Assembly: GCA_902556505.1 (NCBI GenBank)
Contig: CACDWM010000002.1
Coordinates: 1-64,000, forward strand
Length of the DNA: 64,000 nucleotides
Origin: an uncultured Pelagibacteraceae bacterium
GTDB taxonomy: Bacteria > Pseudomonadota > Alphaproteobacteria > Pelagibacterales > Pelagibacteraceae
Direction: 5' to 3'
Under the pieces are notes generated by a model. The model was not told the DNA's origin and did no database searches. It was given only the letters and a program-made list of their open reading frames with translations. The first letter of the stretch is position 1; each line of letters opens with the position of its first letter. Made by a program: the position numbers and the translations under genes. This document shows, piece by piece, positions 29,752 to 39,254 of the stretch.

Positions 29752-30828
29752 ATGGTTCCCATAAAAGAAGCACTTACCTTTGACGATGTTACATTAGCTC
29801 CAAAGTACTCAGAAATATTACCTTCTGATACAGACACTAGTATATCTTTAACAAAGCATTTGAGACTTAAAATTCCACTTTTATCATCTGCAATGGATAC
29901 TGTCACAGAGAGTAAAATGGCAATAGCTATAGCTAAAGCTGGCGGTATTGGAGTAATTCACAGAAACCTTGATATTAAAAAACAATTATCAGAGATAAAA
30001 AAAGTTAAAAAACAAAAACTAATTGTTGGAGCAGCTGTAGGTGCAGCACCAAATGAATTTGTCAGAGCTAAAGAAATAATTAAAGAAGGTGTAGATTTAA
30101 TCGTAGTAGATACAGCACATGGCCATACTAAGAAAGTTGCAGAAATAATCAAATATATTAAAAAATTAAAAACCAAAAAAATTGCATTATGTGCAGGAAA
30201 TATTGCAACTCCAGAAGCTGCAAAATTCCTAATAAAATTAGGAGTAGATATAATTAAAATCGGTATAGGACCAGGTTCTATTTGCACAACAAGATTAGTT
30301 GCTGGAATAGGAGTTCCTCAATTAAGCGCAATTTTAGCTGTAAGAAGTGGTTTAAAGAATAAAAATATTAAAATAATTTCAGATGGGGGAATAAAATATT
30401 CTGGTGATTTAGCAAAAGCTTTTGCTGCAGGAGCTGATGCTGTAATGATTGGTTCGTTATTTGCGGGTACAAACGAAACTCCAGGTAAATTAATTAAGAA
30501 AAATGGACAGCTTTTTAAAAGTTTTAGAGGCATGGGGTCTGTTGGAGCTATGAACAAAGGGTCAGCTGATAGATACTTTCAGAAAAAACAAAAAGACTCC
30601 TCAAAATATGTGCCTGAGGGTGTTGAAGGTTTTGTAAAATATAAAGGAGATGTGGGGAGTATTATTTATAAATTAATTGGTGGATTAAAATCTTCCATGG
30701 GTTATCTTGGATCAAAAACAATCATTAAATTAAGAAATAAACCACAATTTGTGAAAATTACAAAAGCTGGATTTTACGAAAGTATGGTTCATAATGTAGA
30801 TGTGGTAAAAAAAGATAGTAAATATTGA
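29752..30828 (+). CDS. guaB: Inosine-5'-monophosphate dehydrogenase lacking CBS domains
   Basis: The 358-residue protein has the IMPDH barrel: [48 protein letters not shown], the catalytic loop [45 protein letters not shown] and [13 protein letters not shown]. It oxidises IMP to XMP for guanine synthesis. Typical IMPDHs are about 485 residues with two CBS (Bateman) domains inserted near residue 90. Here the barrel goes straight from [15 protein letters not shown] to LIVGAAVG, so the whole Bateman module is missing without any frame break. Nucleotide control through that module should therefore be lost. guaA lies just downstream. Confidence 0.95.
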   Translation: MVPIKEALTFDDVTLAPKYSEILPSDTDTSISLTKHLRLKIPLLSSAMDTVTESKMAIAIAKAGGIGVIHRNLDIKKQLSEIKKVKKQKLIVGAAVGAAPNEFVRAKEIIKEGVDLIVVDTAHGHTKKVAEIIKYIKKLKTKKIALCAGNIATPEAAKFLIKLGVDIIKIGIGPGSICTTRLVAGIGVPQLSAILAVRSGLKNKNIKIISDGGIKYSGDLAKAFAAGADAVMIGSLFAGTNETPGKLIKKNGQLFKSFRGMGSVGAMNKGSADRYFQKKQKDSSKYVPEGVEGFVKYKGDVGSIIYKLIGGLKSSMGYLGSKTIIKLRNKPQFVKITKAGFYESMVHNVDVVKKDSKY

Positions 30829-31268
30829 TGAGCAAATTTTTCAAATTAATAGTATTAATACTTTTAACTGTTTCTTTTAAAAGCACGTCTTTTAGTAAAG
30901 AAAATTTTTTTAATGAAGCTTTAAAATTGTTTAAAAAAGAAAAGTATGAAGATGCACGTTTTTTATTTGAGAGAAATATAGTTTTTAACCCAAAAGATGC
31001 AAACTCATATTTATATCTAGCGAAAATTTATAACCAAGAAGAAAATCAAAGAAAGGAAGAATACAATTTAGAAACAACACTTTTAATTGAGCCTGATAAC
31101 GAGGAAGCTTTATTAATGTTAATGAAAATTGCTTTAGAAAAATCCAACTATGAAAAAGTTAAAGATCTTTCAGATAAATTTGTGAAAGTTTGTCAAAATT
31201 TATGTGATGAAAACAAAGATATTCAAGAGTCATTAAAAAATATAGAACCTGAAAATAATGAGTCTTGA
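30828..31268 (+). CDS. Exported TPR-like protein
   Basis: The 146-residue product has a signal peptide (residues 1-23, [19 protein letters not shown]) and two to three degenerate tetratricopeptide repeats, including [39 protein letters not shown] and [20 protein letters not shown]. It probably acts in the periplasm as a binding scaffold; the partner is unknown. I choose the ATG at 30828, which overlaps the guaB stop (TGATG), over the TTG three bases earlier. The 3' end overlaps guaA by 11 bases, so it sits inside the guanine-synthesis operon with no obvious link to it. Confidence 0.7.
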   Translation: MSKFFKLIVLILLTVSFKSTSFSKENFFNEALKLFKKEKYEDARFLFERNIVFNPKDANSYLYLAKIYNQEENQRKEEYNLETTLLIEPDNEEALLMLMKIALEKSNYEKVKDLSDKFVKVCQNLCDENKDIQESLKNIEPENNES

Positions 31269-32820
31269 TCAAAATCTTAAGAAAATCTTAATAATAGATT
31301 TTGGTTCTCAATTTACTCAATTAATTGCAAGAAGAGTAAGAGAATTAGGAGTTTTTTCAGAAATAGTTAGTCACAAAAAAATAAAACTTAAAGACATTAA
31401 TCACAGTATTAAAGGAATAGTATTATCTGGTGGTCCACTAAATGTTTATCAAATAAACAAATATTCATTTGATAAAAAAATTTTACAACTTGATGTACCA
31501 GTTCTTGGAATATGTTTTGGACATCAAATTTTATCAAAACTTAACGGTGGAAGGGTTAAACAATCAAAACATAGAGAGTTTGGTTTAGCTAATGTTTATA
31601 AAAAGAATAACAGTCTTTTAACAAATAATTTTTTTGGAAATAAAAAATCAAAACAAGTTTGGATGAGTCATGCTGATCAAGTTTCAAAACTTCCTAAGAA
31701 TTTTAAAATTGTTGCATCAAGTACTAATTCAAAATTTGCAATTGTTGAAAATAAAATTAAAAAATATTACGGTGTACAATTTCATCCTGAAGTAACTCAC
31801 ACAGAGAACGGAAAAAAATTATTAAGGAATTTTATTTTTTTAATTTGTAAAATTAAAAGGAACTGGTCCTCTAAGGATCAAAAAAATCAGCTTATTAAAG
31901 ATGTTAGAAAACAAGTTGGAAATAGTAAAGTTATTTGTGCTTTATCGGGAGGCGTGGATAGCAGTGTTGTCGCTCAATTATTTAATAAAGCTATTGGTAA
32001 AAAACTTTATTGTATTTTTGTAAACACTGGTCTTCTAAGAAAAAATGAGGAAGCACAAGTAGTTCAAACTTTTAAGAAGCGTTTAAAAATGAATTTAATT
32101 TATGTAAATGCTGAAAAAGAATTTTTAAAAAGATTAAAAAATGTTTCTGATCCAGAGAAAAAAAGAAAAATAATCGGTAATTTGTTTATCAAAATATTTG
32201 AGAGATACGCCAAGAAAATTAAAAATGTTAAATTTTTAGCTCAAGGTACCCTTTATCCAGACTTAATTGAGAGCAAATCTGTTACTGGTAGCCAAACTTC
32301 TAAAATTAAATCACATCATAATGTTGGTGGGTTACCAAAAAAAATGAATTTAAAATTAGTAGAGCCATTAAAATTCTTATTTAAGGATGAGGTAAGAAAA
32401 TTAGGATTAGAGTTAAATTTAAGTAAAGAAATTATTTCAAGACATCCTTTTCCTGGACCAGGCTTAGCTATTAGAATGCCAGGTATTATAACTAATGAAA
32501 AAATTAAAATTTTAAAAGAAGCTGATTATTATTTTATTAAAGCTTTAAGAGATTATGGTCTTTATAATAAGATTTGGCAAGCTTATGCAGCATTGCTGCC
32601 TGTTAAAACTGTTGGGGTAATGGGAGATAATCGTACTTATGAGTATTTATGTTTATTGAGAGCAATTACGTCAGAAGATGGAATGACAGCAGATTATTTT
32701 GAATTTAAAAAATCATTTATGCAAACTATATCAAATAAAATAGTTAACAGTATAAGGGGTATAAATAGAGTAGTGTATGATGTTACTTCAAAACCACCTA
32801 GCACTATTGAATTAGAGTAG
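31258..32820 (+). CDS. guaA: GMP synthase (glutamine-hydrolysing)
   Basis: The 520-residue two-domain enzyme has a glutamine amidotransferase half with [31 protein letters not shown] (catalytic Cys) and [12 protein letters not shown] (catalytic His). It also has an ATP-pyrophosphatase half with [46 protein letters not shown] and a C-terminus ending [17 protein letters not shown]. It aminates XMP to GMP and completes the pathway begun by guaB, with one small gene between them. Confidence 0.98.
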   Translation: MSLDQNLKKILIIDFGSQFTQLIARRVRELGVFSEIVSHKKIKLKDINHSIKGIVLSGGPLNVYQINKYSFDKKILQLDVPVLGICFGHQILSKLNGGRVKQSKHREFGLANVYKKNNSLLTNNFFGNKKSKQVWMSHADQVSKLPKNFKIVASSTNSKFAIVENKIKKYYGVQFHPEVTHTENGKKLLRNFIFLICKIKRNWSSKDQKNQLIKDVRKQVGNSKVICALSGGVDSSVVAQLFNKAIGKKLYCIFVNTGLLRKNEEAQVVQTFKKRLKMNLIYVNAEKEFLKRLKNVSDPEKKRKIIGNLFIKIFERYAKKIKNVKFLAQGTLYPDLIESKSVTGSQTSKIKSHHNVGGLPKKMNLKLVEPLKFLFKDEVRKLGLELNLSKEIISRHPFPGPGLAIRMPGIITNEKIKILKEADYYFIKALRDYGLYNKIWQAYAALLPVKTVGVMGDNRTYEYLCLLRAITSEDGMTADYFEFKKSFMQTISNKIVNSIRGINRVVYDVTSKPPSTIELE

Positions 32821-32842
32821 TTTTTAATTATAAGTTAATATT

Positions 32843-33262
32843 ATGAAATATTTACACACAATGATTAGAATTAAAGATGTAGATGAGTCTCTAAGATTTT
32901 TCTGCGAAGGTCTTGGTTTAAAAGAAACAAGAAGAATGGAAAATGAAAAAGGAAGATTTACATTAATTTTTCTTGCGGCACCTAATGATGAAAAAGCAGA
33001 AATAGAATTAACTTATAATTGGGATGGTGATGAACTTGGCGAAGGTTCAAGAAATTTTGGCCATCTTGCCTATAGAGTAGATAATATTTATGAAACATGT
33101 CAAAGATTAATGGACATGGGTTATATTATTAATAGACCACCAAGAGATGGTCATATGGCTTTTGTTAGATCACCAGACAAAATCTCAATTGAAATTCTTC
33201 AAGAAGGAAATTTAGAACCCAAAGAGCCTTGGGCCTCAATGGAGAATACTGGTACCTGGTAA
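32843..33262 (+). CDS. gloA: Lactoylglutathione lyase (glyoxalase I)
   Basis: The 139-residue product begins YLHTMIRIKDVDESLRFFCEGLGLKETRR, with His5 as first metal ligand. It then has LIFLAAPNDEKAEIELTYNW (Glu ligand), GSRNFGHLAYRVDNIYETC (His ligand) and FVRSPDKISIEILQE (Glu ligand). All four ligands of the nickel-type glyoxalase I are visible. It isomerises the hemithioacetal of methylglyoxal and glutathione to S-lactoylglutathione. It is followed 10 bases later by the MGMT-like gene. Confidence 0.9.
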   Translation: MKYLHTMIRIKDVDESLRFFCEGLGLKETRRMENEKGRFTLIFLAAPNDEKAEIELTYNWDGDELGEGSRNFGHLAYRVDNIYETCQRLMDMGYIINRPPRDGHMAFVRSPDKISIEILQEGNLEPKEPWASMENTGTW

Positions 33263-33272
33263 TATTTTTCTA

Positions 33273-33674
33273 ATGTGGATTGCTAAGTTTAACAAACCAT
33301 ATAAGGAAAAAATTAAAAAATTAACTTTTAATTTTGCAGATATTAAGAAAGGTGAAACGATGCTAGTTTCATCCCCAAGTTCAATAGCAAAATATATTCA
33401 TAAAATTCCTAAAGGTAAAAAAAAGACAGTTATTGAAATGAGAGAAGCTTTAGCTAAAAAAGCCAAAGCTAACAAAACGTGCCCAGTATCTACAGGGATT
33501 TTTTTAAGAATTGCTATAGAGGCATCATTAGAGGAACAAATTAAAAAAAAAACTAAAAAACCAAAACTTCCTTTTTGGAGAATTATTGACGAAAAATCTC
33601 CTATTGCAAAGAAACTATCTATATCTAAAAAGCTTTTGAAAGCTTATAAGAACCAAGAATTTATAAATGAGTAA
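33273..33674 (+). CDS. Conserved protein with possible MGMT/ATL-like DNA-binding fold
   Basis: The 133-residue protein has MLVSSPSSIAKYIHKIPKGK, TVIEMREALAKKAKANKTCPVSTGIF and KLPFWRIIDEKSPIAKK. The order (helix pair, CPxxTG, then P-F/Y-W-R near the end) matches a widespread small family I associate with methylguanine-DNA-methyltransferase-like proteins, where the W/F-W-R-x-I stretch resembles the DNA-binding end of MGMT. The canonical P-C-H-R alkyl-acceptor motif is absent. I recognise the family pattern but not a tested function. It overlaps panB by eight bases. Confidence 0.5.
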   Translation: MWIAKFNKPYKEKIKKLTFNFADIKKGETMLVSSPSSIAKYIHKIPKGKKKTVIEMREALAKKAKANKTCPVSTGIFLRIAIEASLEEQIKKKTKKPKLPFWRIIDEKSPIAKKLSISKKLLKAYKNQEFINE

Positions 33675-34437
33675 AATTAAAAAATTTATTGCAAAAAAAA
33701 ATAAGTCAAAAATAGTTAGTCTAACTGCCTATTCAAAAAATATTGCTTCTATATTAGATAATTATTGTGATTTAATTTTAGTAGGAGACTCACTTGGTTC
33801 GGTTTTATACAATTATAAATCTACAAGAGAAGTAAATTTGAGCACTATGATTGAACACTCTAAAAGTGTGAGAATGGGTATAAAAAAAAGTTTAATGATT
33901 GTTGATATGCCACATAAAACCTATCGAACTCCTAAAGAAGCTTTAAAAAATGCAAAACTAATAATGAAAAAAACTAAATGTGATGGTGTAAAATTGGAAG
34001 GTGGAAAAAAAATTTACGAAACAATTAAAACTTTAGTTAAAAATAAAATTCCAGTTATGGGGCATTTAGGGCTACTTCCTCAGTCAGATAAAAGTTTTAA
34101 ATTTAAAGGCAAAAAAAAGCTAGAGAGAGATCACATCTTAAGAGACTCGCAATTGTTAGAAAAAGCTGGAGTATTTTCTATTGTTTTAGAATGTGTTGAG
34201 ACTTCTTTAGCAAAACTTGTAAGTCAAAATATTACAGTTCCAACAATAGGGATTGGAGCTTCTAAATATTGCGATGGTCAAATATTAGTTTTTGATGATT
34301 TAATTGGCTTAAATCCAATGAATTATAAGTTTGTAAAAAAATATGCTAATATTAGAAATTTCATTTCTAAAGCTGTTTCAAATTATTCAAAAGAAGTAAG
34401 AAAAATTAAATTTCCTAATAAAAAAAATTCTTTTTAA
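33667..34437 (+). CDS. panB: 3-methyl-2-oxobutanoate hydroxymethyltransferase
   Basis: The 256-residue protein has KIVSLTAYSKNIASIL, LVGDSLGSVLYNYKSTREV (metal Asp), MIVDMPHKTY, GVKLEGG, IPVMGHLGLLPQS and TIGIGASKYCDGQILVFDDLIGL, all PanB motifs. It uses methylene-THF to hydroxymethylate 2-oxoisovalerate to ketopantoate, the first step to pantothenate and CoA. No panC, panD or panE lies in the window. The stop touches the end of the convergent TerC gene. It is a consumer of the one-carbon units made by the glycine cleavage system. Confidence 0.93.
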   Translation: MSKIKKFIAKKNKSKIVSLTAYSKNIASILDNYCDLILVGDSLGSVLYNYKSTREVNLSTMIEHSKSVRMGIKKSLMIVDMPHKTYRTPKEALKNAKLIMKKTKCDGVKLEGGKKIYETIKTLVKNKIPVMGHLGLLPQSDKSFKFKGKKKLERDHILRDSQLLEKAGVFSIVLECVETSLAKLVSQNITVPTIGIGASKYCDGQILVFDDLIGLNPMNYKFVKKYANIRNFISKAVSNYSKEVRKIKFPNKKNSF

Positions 34438-35049
34438 TTAAAAGTATTTTTTAAATTCTTCATTAATATTTAATATTTCAAGATCAACCAATCCACCAAT
34501 TACTAATTGCAGACCAACGATTAAGATAAATACTAATCCTATATAAGCTATCCAAATATGTCTTTGAATATAATTAGCCATATATGTCGCTAAAGCGCCA
34601 GTTAAAACAACTGACAACATTAGTCCAAATATCATAAATCCAAAATATCCTTTTGCTGCTGCAACTACACCAATGACATTATCAAAACTAATCATGATAT
34701 CTGCAAATAAGACTTTTCCAATACTACTAATGTATGAAGGCTCTTTCCCTTTTTTAATTGTGGGTTTTACTTTTTTTATGTCTAGTAAATCTTTTCTTAA
34801 ATCATTTACAATCCAAATTAATAATAAACCACCTAAAATTTTTATAAAATAAAATTCAAATAAAAAAGTTGCAAAAATTGCAAAAAAAATTTTAAAAACA
34901 AAGGCTCCAATTACACCCCAAAGAATTATTTGTTTTCTATTTTTTGGAACAAAATTTGAAGCAATAGATCCAACTATCACTGCGTTATCTGCTGTTAATA
35001 TAATTGTGATAAAAATTATATTGGTTAATATTATGAGCTCTTCAATCAA
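34438..35049 (-). CDS. TerC/YjbE-family integral membrane protein
   Basis: The 203-residue protein has six to seven hydrophobic helices. Two related motifs, ILTADNAVIVGSIA near the N-terminus and MISFDNVIGVVAAA in the middle, have acidic D-N pairs within the membrane, the signature of TerC-family proteins. These are linked to metal (notably manganese) export and metalation of secreted proteins, and to tellurite resistance in some hosts. The start appears to be TTG (35047-35049); no in-frame ATG fits. It converges on panB and diverges from dctP. Confidence 0.85.
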   Translation of the reverse strand: MIEELIILTNIIFITIILTADNAVIVGSIASNFVPKNRKQIILWGVIGAFVFKIFFAIFATFLFEFYFIKILGGLLLIWIVNDLRKDLLDIKKVKPTIKKGKEPSYISSIGKVLFADIMISFDNVIGVVAAAKGYFGFMIFGLMLSVVLTGALATYMANYIQRHIWIAYIGLVFILIVGLQLVIGGLVDLEILNINEEFKKYF

Positions 35050-35160
35050 GATAACATTATAATAGTATAATCTGACAATTTTTCAATGAGGCCATAATGA
35101 TAATTTTATTGATTTAACCTCTAAGAGATAATTAAATGTTAATTTTAAAAAGGAGGATAG

Positions 35161-36132
35161 ATGAAATTATTCAAATTATTTATATCTATAATTACTTCAG
35201 TATTACTATTTGCAAACGTTTCTTTAGCTGAAAAATGGGATATGGCACTAGCTTATGGTGCTGGGAACTTTCATTCTGCTAATGCAACAGAATTTGCAAA
35301 GAATGTAACTGAAAAAAGTGGTGGAAAACTTACAATTGTTACTCACCCAGGTGGTTCATTATTTAAAGGTGGTGAAATTTTCAGAGCTGTCAGAACAGGT
35401 CAAGCACCTATTGGTGAAAGATTTATGTCTGCTCTTGGAAAAGAAGATCCTTTATATGAAATTGATTCATTACCTTTCTTAGCAACTACTTATGATGATG
35501 CTATGAAATTATATGAAGCTTCAAAGCCATATATTGTTAAGAGTCTTGATGAAAAAGGACTGGTATTTCTTTATGCAGTACCATGGCCTGCACAAGGACT
35601 TTACAGTAAAAAGCAAATTAAAAAAGTTGGTGATCTAAATGGATTAAAATTTAGAGCATACAACTCTGCAACAATTAGAATTGCTGAGTTAACAGGAATG
35701 GCGCCAACTAAAATTGAAGCAGCTGAAATTAGCCAAGCTTTTTCTACAGGTGCAGTGGAAAGTATGATTACTTCTCCTACAACTGGAAAAAATAGTAAGA
35801 TTTGGGAAAATGGTGTTAAATACTTTTATGATATAGCAGCATGGTTTCCAAAAAATATGATCATAGCTAATAAAGCTGCTTGGAATAAACTTGATAAAGC
35901 AACTCAAGATCTTGTCATGAACCAAGCAGCAATTGCAGAAGAAAAGGGTTGGGAATTATCTAAACAAGGTAATACTGGAGACAAGAAAGCTTTAGCAGAT
36001 GCCGGAATGGAAGTAGGCGAAGTTAATTCAGCTTTGAAAAAACATTTTGAAAAAGTTGGAGCAACAATGTCTGAAGAATGGAAAGCAAAAGCTGGAGACA
36101 GAGGTGCTGCAGTTTTATCTGCTTATAAATAA
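35161..36132 (+). CDS. dctP: TRAP transporter substrate-binding protein DctP
   Basis: The 323-residue periplasmic protein has a signal peptide (residues 1-23, ending VSLA) and the DctP-family body: GGKLTIVTHPGGSLFKGGEIFRAV, IDSLPFLATTYDDAMKLYEA, GLKFRAYNSATIRIAELTGM (the Arg that usually clamps the ligand carboxylate) and EISQAFSTGAVESMITSP. It binds a small organic acid or related solute for the DctQM permease. A very strong AAAAAGGAGG ribosome-binding site fits high expression. The ligand is unknown; the nearby 5-oxoprolinase genes make pyroglutamate a candidate. Confidence 0.92.
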   Translation: MKLFKLFISIITSVLLFANVSLAEKWDMALAYGAGNFHSANATEFAKNVTEKSGGKLTIVTHPGGSLFKGGEIFRAVRTGQAPIGERFMSALGKEDPLYEIDSLPFLATTYDDAMKLYEASKPYIVKSLDEKGLVFLYAVPWPAQGLYSKKQIKKVGDLNGLKFRAYNSATIRIAELTGMAPTKIEAAEISQAFSTGAVESMITSPTTGKNSKIWENGVKYFYDIAAWFPKNMIIANKAAWNKLDKATQDLVMNQAAIAEEKGWELSKQGNTGDKKALADAGMEVGEVNSALKKHFEKVGATMSEEWKAKAGDRGAAVLSAYK

Positions 36133-36143
36133 ATAGTCTTAAA

Positions 36144-36176
36144 AAAAAGGCCAACTTGTAGTAAGTTGGCCTTTTT
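36144..36176 (+). terminator. Strong hairpin between dctP and dctQ
   Basis: AAAAGGCCAACTT (36145-36157) pairs with AAGTTGGCCTTTT (36163-36175) around a GTAGT loop, with a T-run to 36176. It is a textbook intrinsic terminator shape placed 12 bases after the dctP stop and only six before dctQ. In such a position it would stop most transcripts after dctP, or protect the 3' end of dctP mRNA, giving more binding protein than permease. Confidence 0.88.
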
Positions 36177-36181
36177 ACTAA

Positions 36182-36670
36182 ATGTTTCAATCAATAAATA
36201 ATAATTTAAATAAACTCTATAAATTTTCAGGATATTTAGCTGCTTTTTTTTTAATTCTTGTCGCAGTTTTTATTTTAATTGGAATTTCCTCAAGGATATT
36301 TGGTTTTTACATAAGAGGTTTAGCTGAGTACTCAGGTTACTGCATGGCTGCAGCTTCCTTTTATGCTTTAGCATTTACTTTTGTTGAAGGTGGACATATT
36401 CGAATTACTCTTTTTTTAGAAAAAGCCTCTTCATCTTATAAGAGATTTTTAGAAATATGGTGTCTGATCGTAGCAACAATTTTTTCAGGTTATTTGTCTT
36501 TTTACCTATGGAAAATGTTATTAATCTCATATGATTTTCAAGAGAGAAGCGAAGGTGCAGATGAGATCTTAATTTGGATACCTCAAACTAGTGTTGCTAT
36601 CGGATCTTTAATTTTTTTTATAGCTGTTTTACATAAATTTATTTTAACAATTTTAAGCAAGAATGACTGA
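36182..36670 (+). CDS. dctQ: TRAP transporter small permease DctQ
   Basis: The 162-residue protein has four membrane helices. The pattern GLAEYSGYCMAAASFYALAFTFVEGGHIRITLFLE is typical of DctQ (often ....A.....R.G.HI.v), with a last helix starting IPQTSVAIGSLIFFIAVLH. DctQ is the small subunit pairing with DctM to drive sodium-linked uptake of the solute caught by DctP. There is no good ribosome-binding site and a terminator-like hairpin directly upstream, so its expression should be low. It overlaps dctM by eight bases. Confidence 0.9.
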   Translation: MFQSINNNLNKLYKFSGYLAAFFLILVAVFILIGISSRIFGFYIRGLAEYSGYCMAAASFYALAFTFVEGGHIRITLFLEKASSSYKRFLEIWCLIVATIFSGYLSFYLWKMLLISYDFQERSEGADEILIWIPQTSVAIGSLIFFIAVLHKFILTILSKND

Positions 36671-37973
36671 AATATTTCTCATAATATTTTTTATAAGTGT
36701 ACTTTTATTTTTTCTTGGATCTGGCATCTGGGTAGCAATAAGCATGATAGGAGTTTCAACAATTGGGATGATGTTATTTACTTCAAGACCAGTTGGGGAT
36801 GCCATGGCAACTACGATATGGGGAACGTCATCATCATGGACATTAACAGCTTTACCATTGTTTGTTTGGATGGGTGAAATATTATTTAGGACCAAATTAT
36901 CTGAAAATTTATTTGCTGGCCTATCACCATGGATGCAAAAATTACCCGGTGGATTAATTCATGTAAATGTTGTTGGTTGTGCACTTTTTGCAGCAATATC
37001 GGGCTCTTCAGCAGCTACTGTTGCAACAGTAGGTAAGATGTCTATCCCGGAACTAAGAAAAAGAAAATATCCAGAAAAAATTTTGTTAGGTAGTCTAGCA
37101 GGCTCAGGAACTTTAGGGCTTCTTATTCCTCCTTCAATAATATTAATAATTTATGGAGTAACTGTTCAAGAGTCTATAGCAAAGCTATTTATCGCAGGAA
37201 TTATTCCAGGGATAATGATTGCACTTATATTTATGTCTTACGTGATTATCTGGTCTTTAATAAATAAAAAAAGCATGCCAAAATATGTTGAAAATTTTTC
37301 CTTTCTAGAAAAAATAAGAAAATCAAAACAATTACTACCAGTAATTATTTTAATATCAGCTGTGATAGGATCAATATACACTGGAGTTGCAACAGCAACT
37401 GAGGCTGCCTCTTTAGGTGTAGTAGGGGCTTTAATTTTATCTTACTTTCAAAAGAGCTTAACTATTGAAACATTTAAACAATCTTTGTTAGGAGCAACTA
37501 AAACATCCTGTATGATTGCTTTTATTTTAGCTGGCTCTACATTTTTATCATTAGCCATGGGATTTACTGGTCTTCCAAGAAATTTAGCTATTTGGATACA
37601 AAACATGGAACTATCTCCTTATGTACTAATTTTTGTTTTAATGATTTTTTATATTATTCTTGGAATGTTTCTTGATGGAATTTCAGCAGTAGTACTTACA
37701 ATGGCAATTATTGAGCCAATGATTAGACAAGCTGGTTTTGATATGATTTGGTTTGGTATATTTTTAGTTATAGTAGTTGAAATGGCTCAAATCACACCAC
37801 CTGTAGGATTTAATTTATTCGTATTACAAGGAATGGCTAACAAAGATATGGGATTTATTGCAAGGAGCGCATTCCCATTGTTTATGTTAATGATCCTTGC
37901 AGTAATTCTTGTTGTTATTTTTCCAGAGATAGCTTTATGGATGCCACAACAAATGGTTCAAAATATTAATTAA
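36663..37973 (+). CDS. dctM: TRAP transporter large permease DctM
   Basis: The 436-residue protein has about 12 membrane helices with DctM signatures: TALPLFVWMGEILFRTKLSENLF, PGGLIHVNVVGCALFAAISGSSAATVATVG, LLGSLAGSGTLGLLIPPSI, TEAASLGVVGALIL, GMFLDGISAVVLTMAII and ITPPVGFNLFVLQGM. It is the transport core of the TRAP system. Its stop codon overlaps the stop of the convergent TPR gene by four bases. Confidence 0.95.
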   Translation: MTEIFLIIFFISVLLFFLGSGIWVAISMIGVSTIGMMLFTSRPVGDAMATTIWGTSSSWTLTALPLFVWMGEILFRTKLSENLFAGLSPWMQKLPGGLIHVNVVGCALFAAISGSSAATVATVGKMSIPELRKRKYPEKILLGSLAGSGTLGLLIPPSIILIIYGVTVQESIAKLFIAGIIPGIMIALIFMSYVIIWSLINKKSMPKYVENFSFLEKIRKSKQLLPVIILISAVIGSIYTGVATATEAASLGVVGALILSYFQKSLTIETFKQSLLGATKTSCMIAFILAGSTFLSLAMGFTGLPRNLAIWIQNMELSPYVLIFVLMIFYIILGMFLDGISAVVLTMAIIEPMIRQAGFDMIWFGIFLVIVVEMAQITPPVGFNLFVLQGMANKDMGFIARSAFPLFMLMILAVILVVIFPEIALWMPQQMVQNIN

Positions 37974-38455
37974 TATTTTGATTTTTTTGTACCATCAATA
38001 ATTTGTTTTAATTCTGTATATTCTTCACAATTACAGTTTTCTAATATTTTTAATCTCTCTTTGGCTAAATCTAATCTGTTTGTCGCAACATATAATTCAC
38101 CCAAATATTCATTTATACCTATATGATTAGGTTCAATTGCTAGACCCTGTAAATAATACTTTTCGCCATTCTCGTAATCACCAAGTTTTCGAGTAGTAAA
38201 ACCTAAATAATTCAAAGTATCTGCTTTGTTAGGTTTTTCTGAATTAGACTTCAAAAGTAATTTTTGAGCTTTTGCATATCTTTTTTTTGCTTTCTCAAGC
38301 TTCCCCTTTGCTTCATATTTTTTTGCAAATTTTATTGATTGTACTGCCTTATCATAATTAGATTTTACTTTTGTAGAAGTAGAGTCTGATCCCGCAGAAA
38401 AAGAGTTTGTTGCAAATAACGTCAAAATCAAAAATACAAATATTTTTTTAATCAT
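37970..38455 (-). CDS. Exported TPR protein
   Basis: The 161-residue protein has a signal peptide (KKIFVFLILTLFATNSFSAG) and two to three tetratricopeptide repeats: YDKAVQSIKFAKKYEAKGKLEKAKKRYAKAQ, DTLNYLGFTTRKLGDYENGEKYYLQGL and IGINEYLGELYVATNRLDLAKERLKIL. A pair of cysteines (NCNCEEY) lies near the C-terminus. It is probably periplasmic; function unknown. It is downstream of pxpA with an eight-base overlap, so co-transcribed, and converges on dctM. Confidence 0.75.
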   Translation of the reverse strand: MIKKIFVFLILTLFATNSFSAGSDSTSTKVKSNYDKAVQSIKFAKKYEAKGKLEKAKKRYAKAQKLLLKSNSEKPNKADTLNYLGFTTRKLGDYENGEKYYLQGLAIEPNHIGINEYLGELYVATNRLDLAKERLKILENCNCEEYTELKQIIDGTKKSKY

Positions 38456-39227
38456 TTAAAAATTTCTCCATTTTATTTAAAGGTTTTAGTTTTAATCCGT
38501 TCTCTATCAGGTTTTTTCTAATTGATATTGCTGTAGATAACGAACTTTCGTTATCTCCATGTATGCATACCGAGTCTATTTCACAAGGTATCTGCTTTCC
38601 ACTGTGACAATTAAGTGACTGATTTTTAACCATATTTAATACGTGTTTTTTGGCTTCTTCTGGATCAGTAATAAGAGCATGTGGTTTTTTTCTAGAAACC
38701 AAATTGCCATCGTCCTCATAATTTCTATCTGCAAAAATCTCACAAGCAATACGCATGTTTATTTTTTTGGCCGCTTCTTCCATTTTAGATCCTGTAGGAA
38801 CCAGATAAATTAAATCTTTACTAATCTCGTTTATGACTTTTGCCAAAGTAGTAGCTAAGTCAATATCCTCACATGCCATATTGTTTAAAGCACCGTGGGG
38901 TTTTATATGAGTAACATTCTCTCCATGATCTTGAGCAATTTTTTGAAGAATTTCATATTGATCTATAATCAATTGTCTTACTTCAGTAGGCGAAAGATTT
39001 ATTCTCTGTCTTCCAAAATTTTCAGGATCATTAAATGAAGGGTGGGCTCCAATACTAACACCATTTTTTTTTGAAATTTGAACTACTTGATTCATGGATT
39101 CTTCATCACCTGCATGATAACCACATGCGACATTTGCAGAATTAACTATTTCTAGTAAGTCTGGATCATACTTATTTGAATGATGTTTTGATTTTTCACC
39201 TAAATCACAATTTATATTAATTTCCAT
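38448..39227 (-). CDS. pxpA: 5-oxoprolinase subunit A (LamB/YcsF family)
   Basis: The roughly 259-residue product begins MEININCDLGE and has SANVACGYHAGDEESMNQV, SIGAHPSFNDPENFGR, VTHIKPHGALNNMA, EIFADRNYEDDGNLVSR and DSVCIHGDN, all PxpA signatures. With PxpB and PxpC it opens 5-oxo-L-proline to glutamate at the expense of ATP, removing a damage product of glutamine and glutathione. I use the ATG at 39227; the in-frame ATG at 39251 adds eight unconserved residues and overlaps a TATACT that may be the -10 element. It is head to head with pxpB with only 27 bases between the starts. Confidence 0.9.
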   Translation of the reverse strand: MEININCDLGEKSKHHSNKYDPDLLEIVNSANVACGYHAGDEESMNQVVQISKKNGVSIGAHPSFNDPENFGRQRINLSPTEVRQLIIDQYEILQKIAQDHGENVTHIKPHGALNNMACEDIDLATTLAKVINEISKDLIYLVPTGSKMEEAAKKINMRIACEIFADRNYEDDGNLVSRKKPHALITDPEEAKKHVLNMVKNQSLNCHSGKQIPCEIDSVCIHGDNESSLSTAISIRKNLIENGLKLKPLNKMEKFLND

Positions 39228-39254
39228 AGTGTCCAATGTTAAGTATAACATGTC

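Noticed and set aside
29958-30287. A 109-codon minus-strand open frame inside guaB
   Set aside because: It is antisense to conserved IMPDH barrel sequence, with no start signal or recognisable motif.
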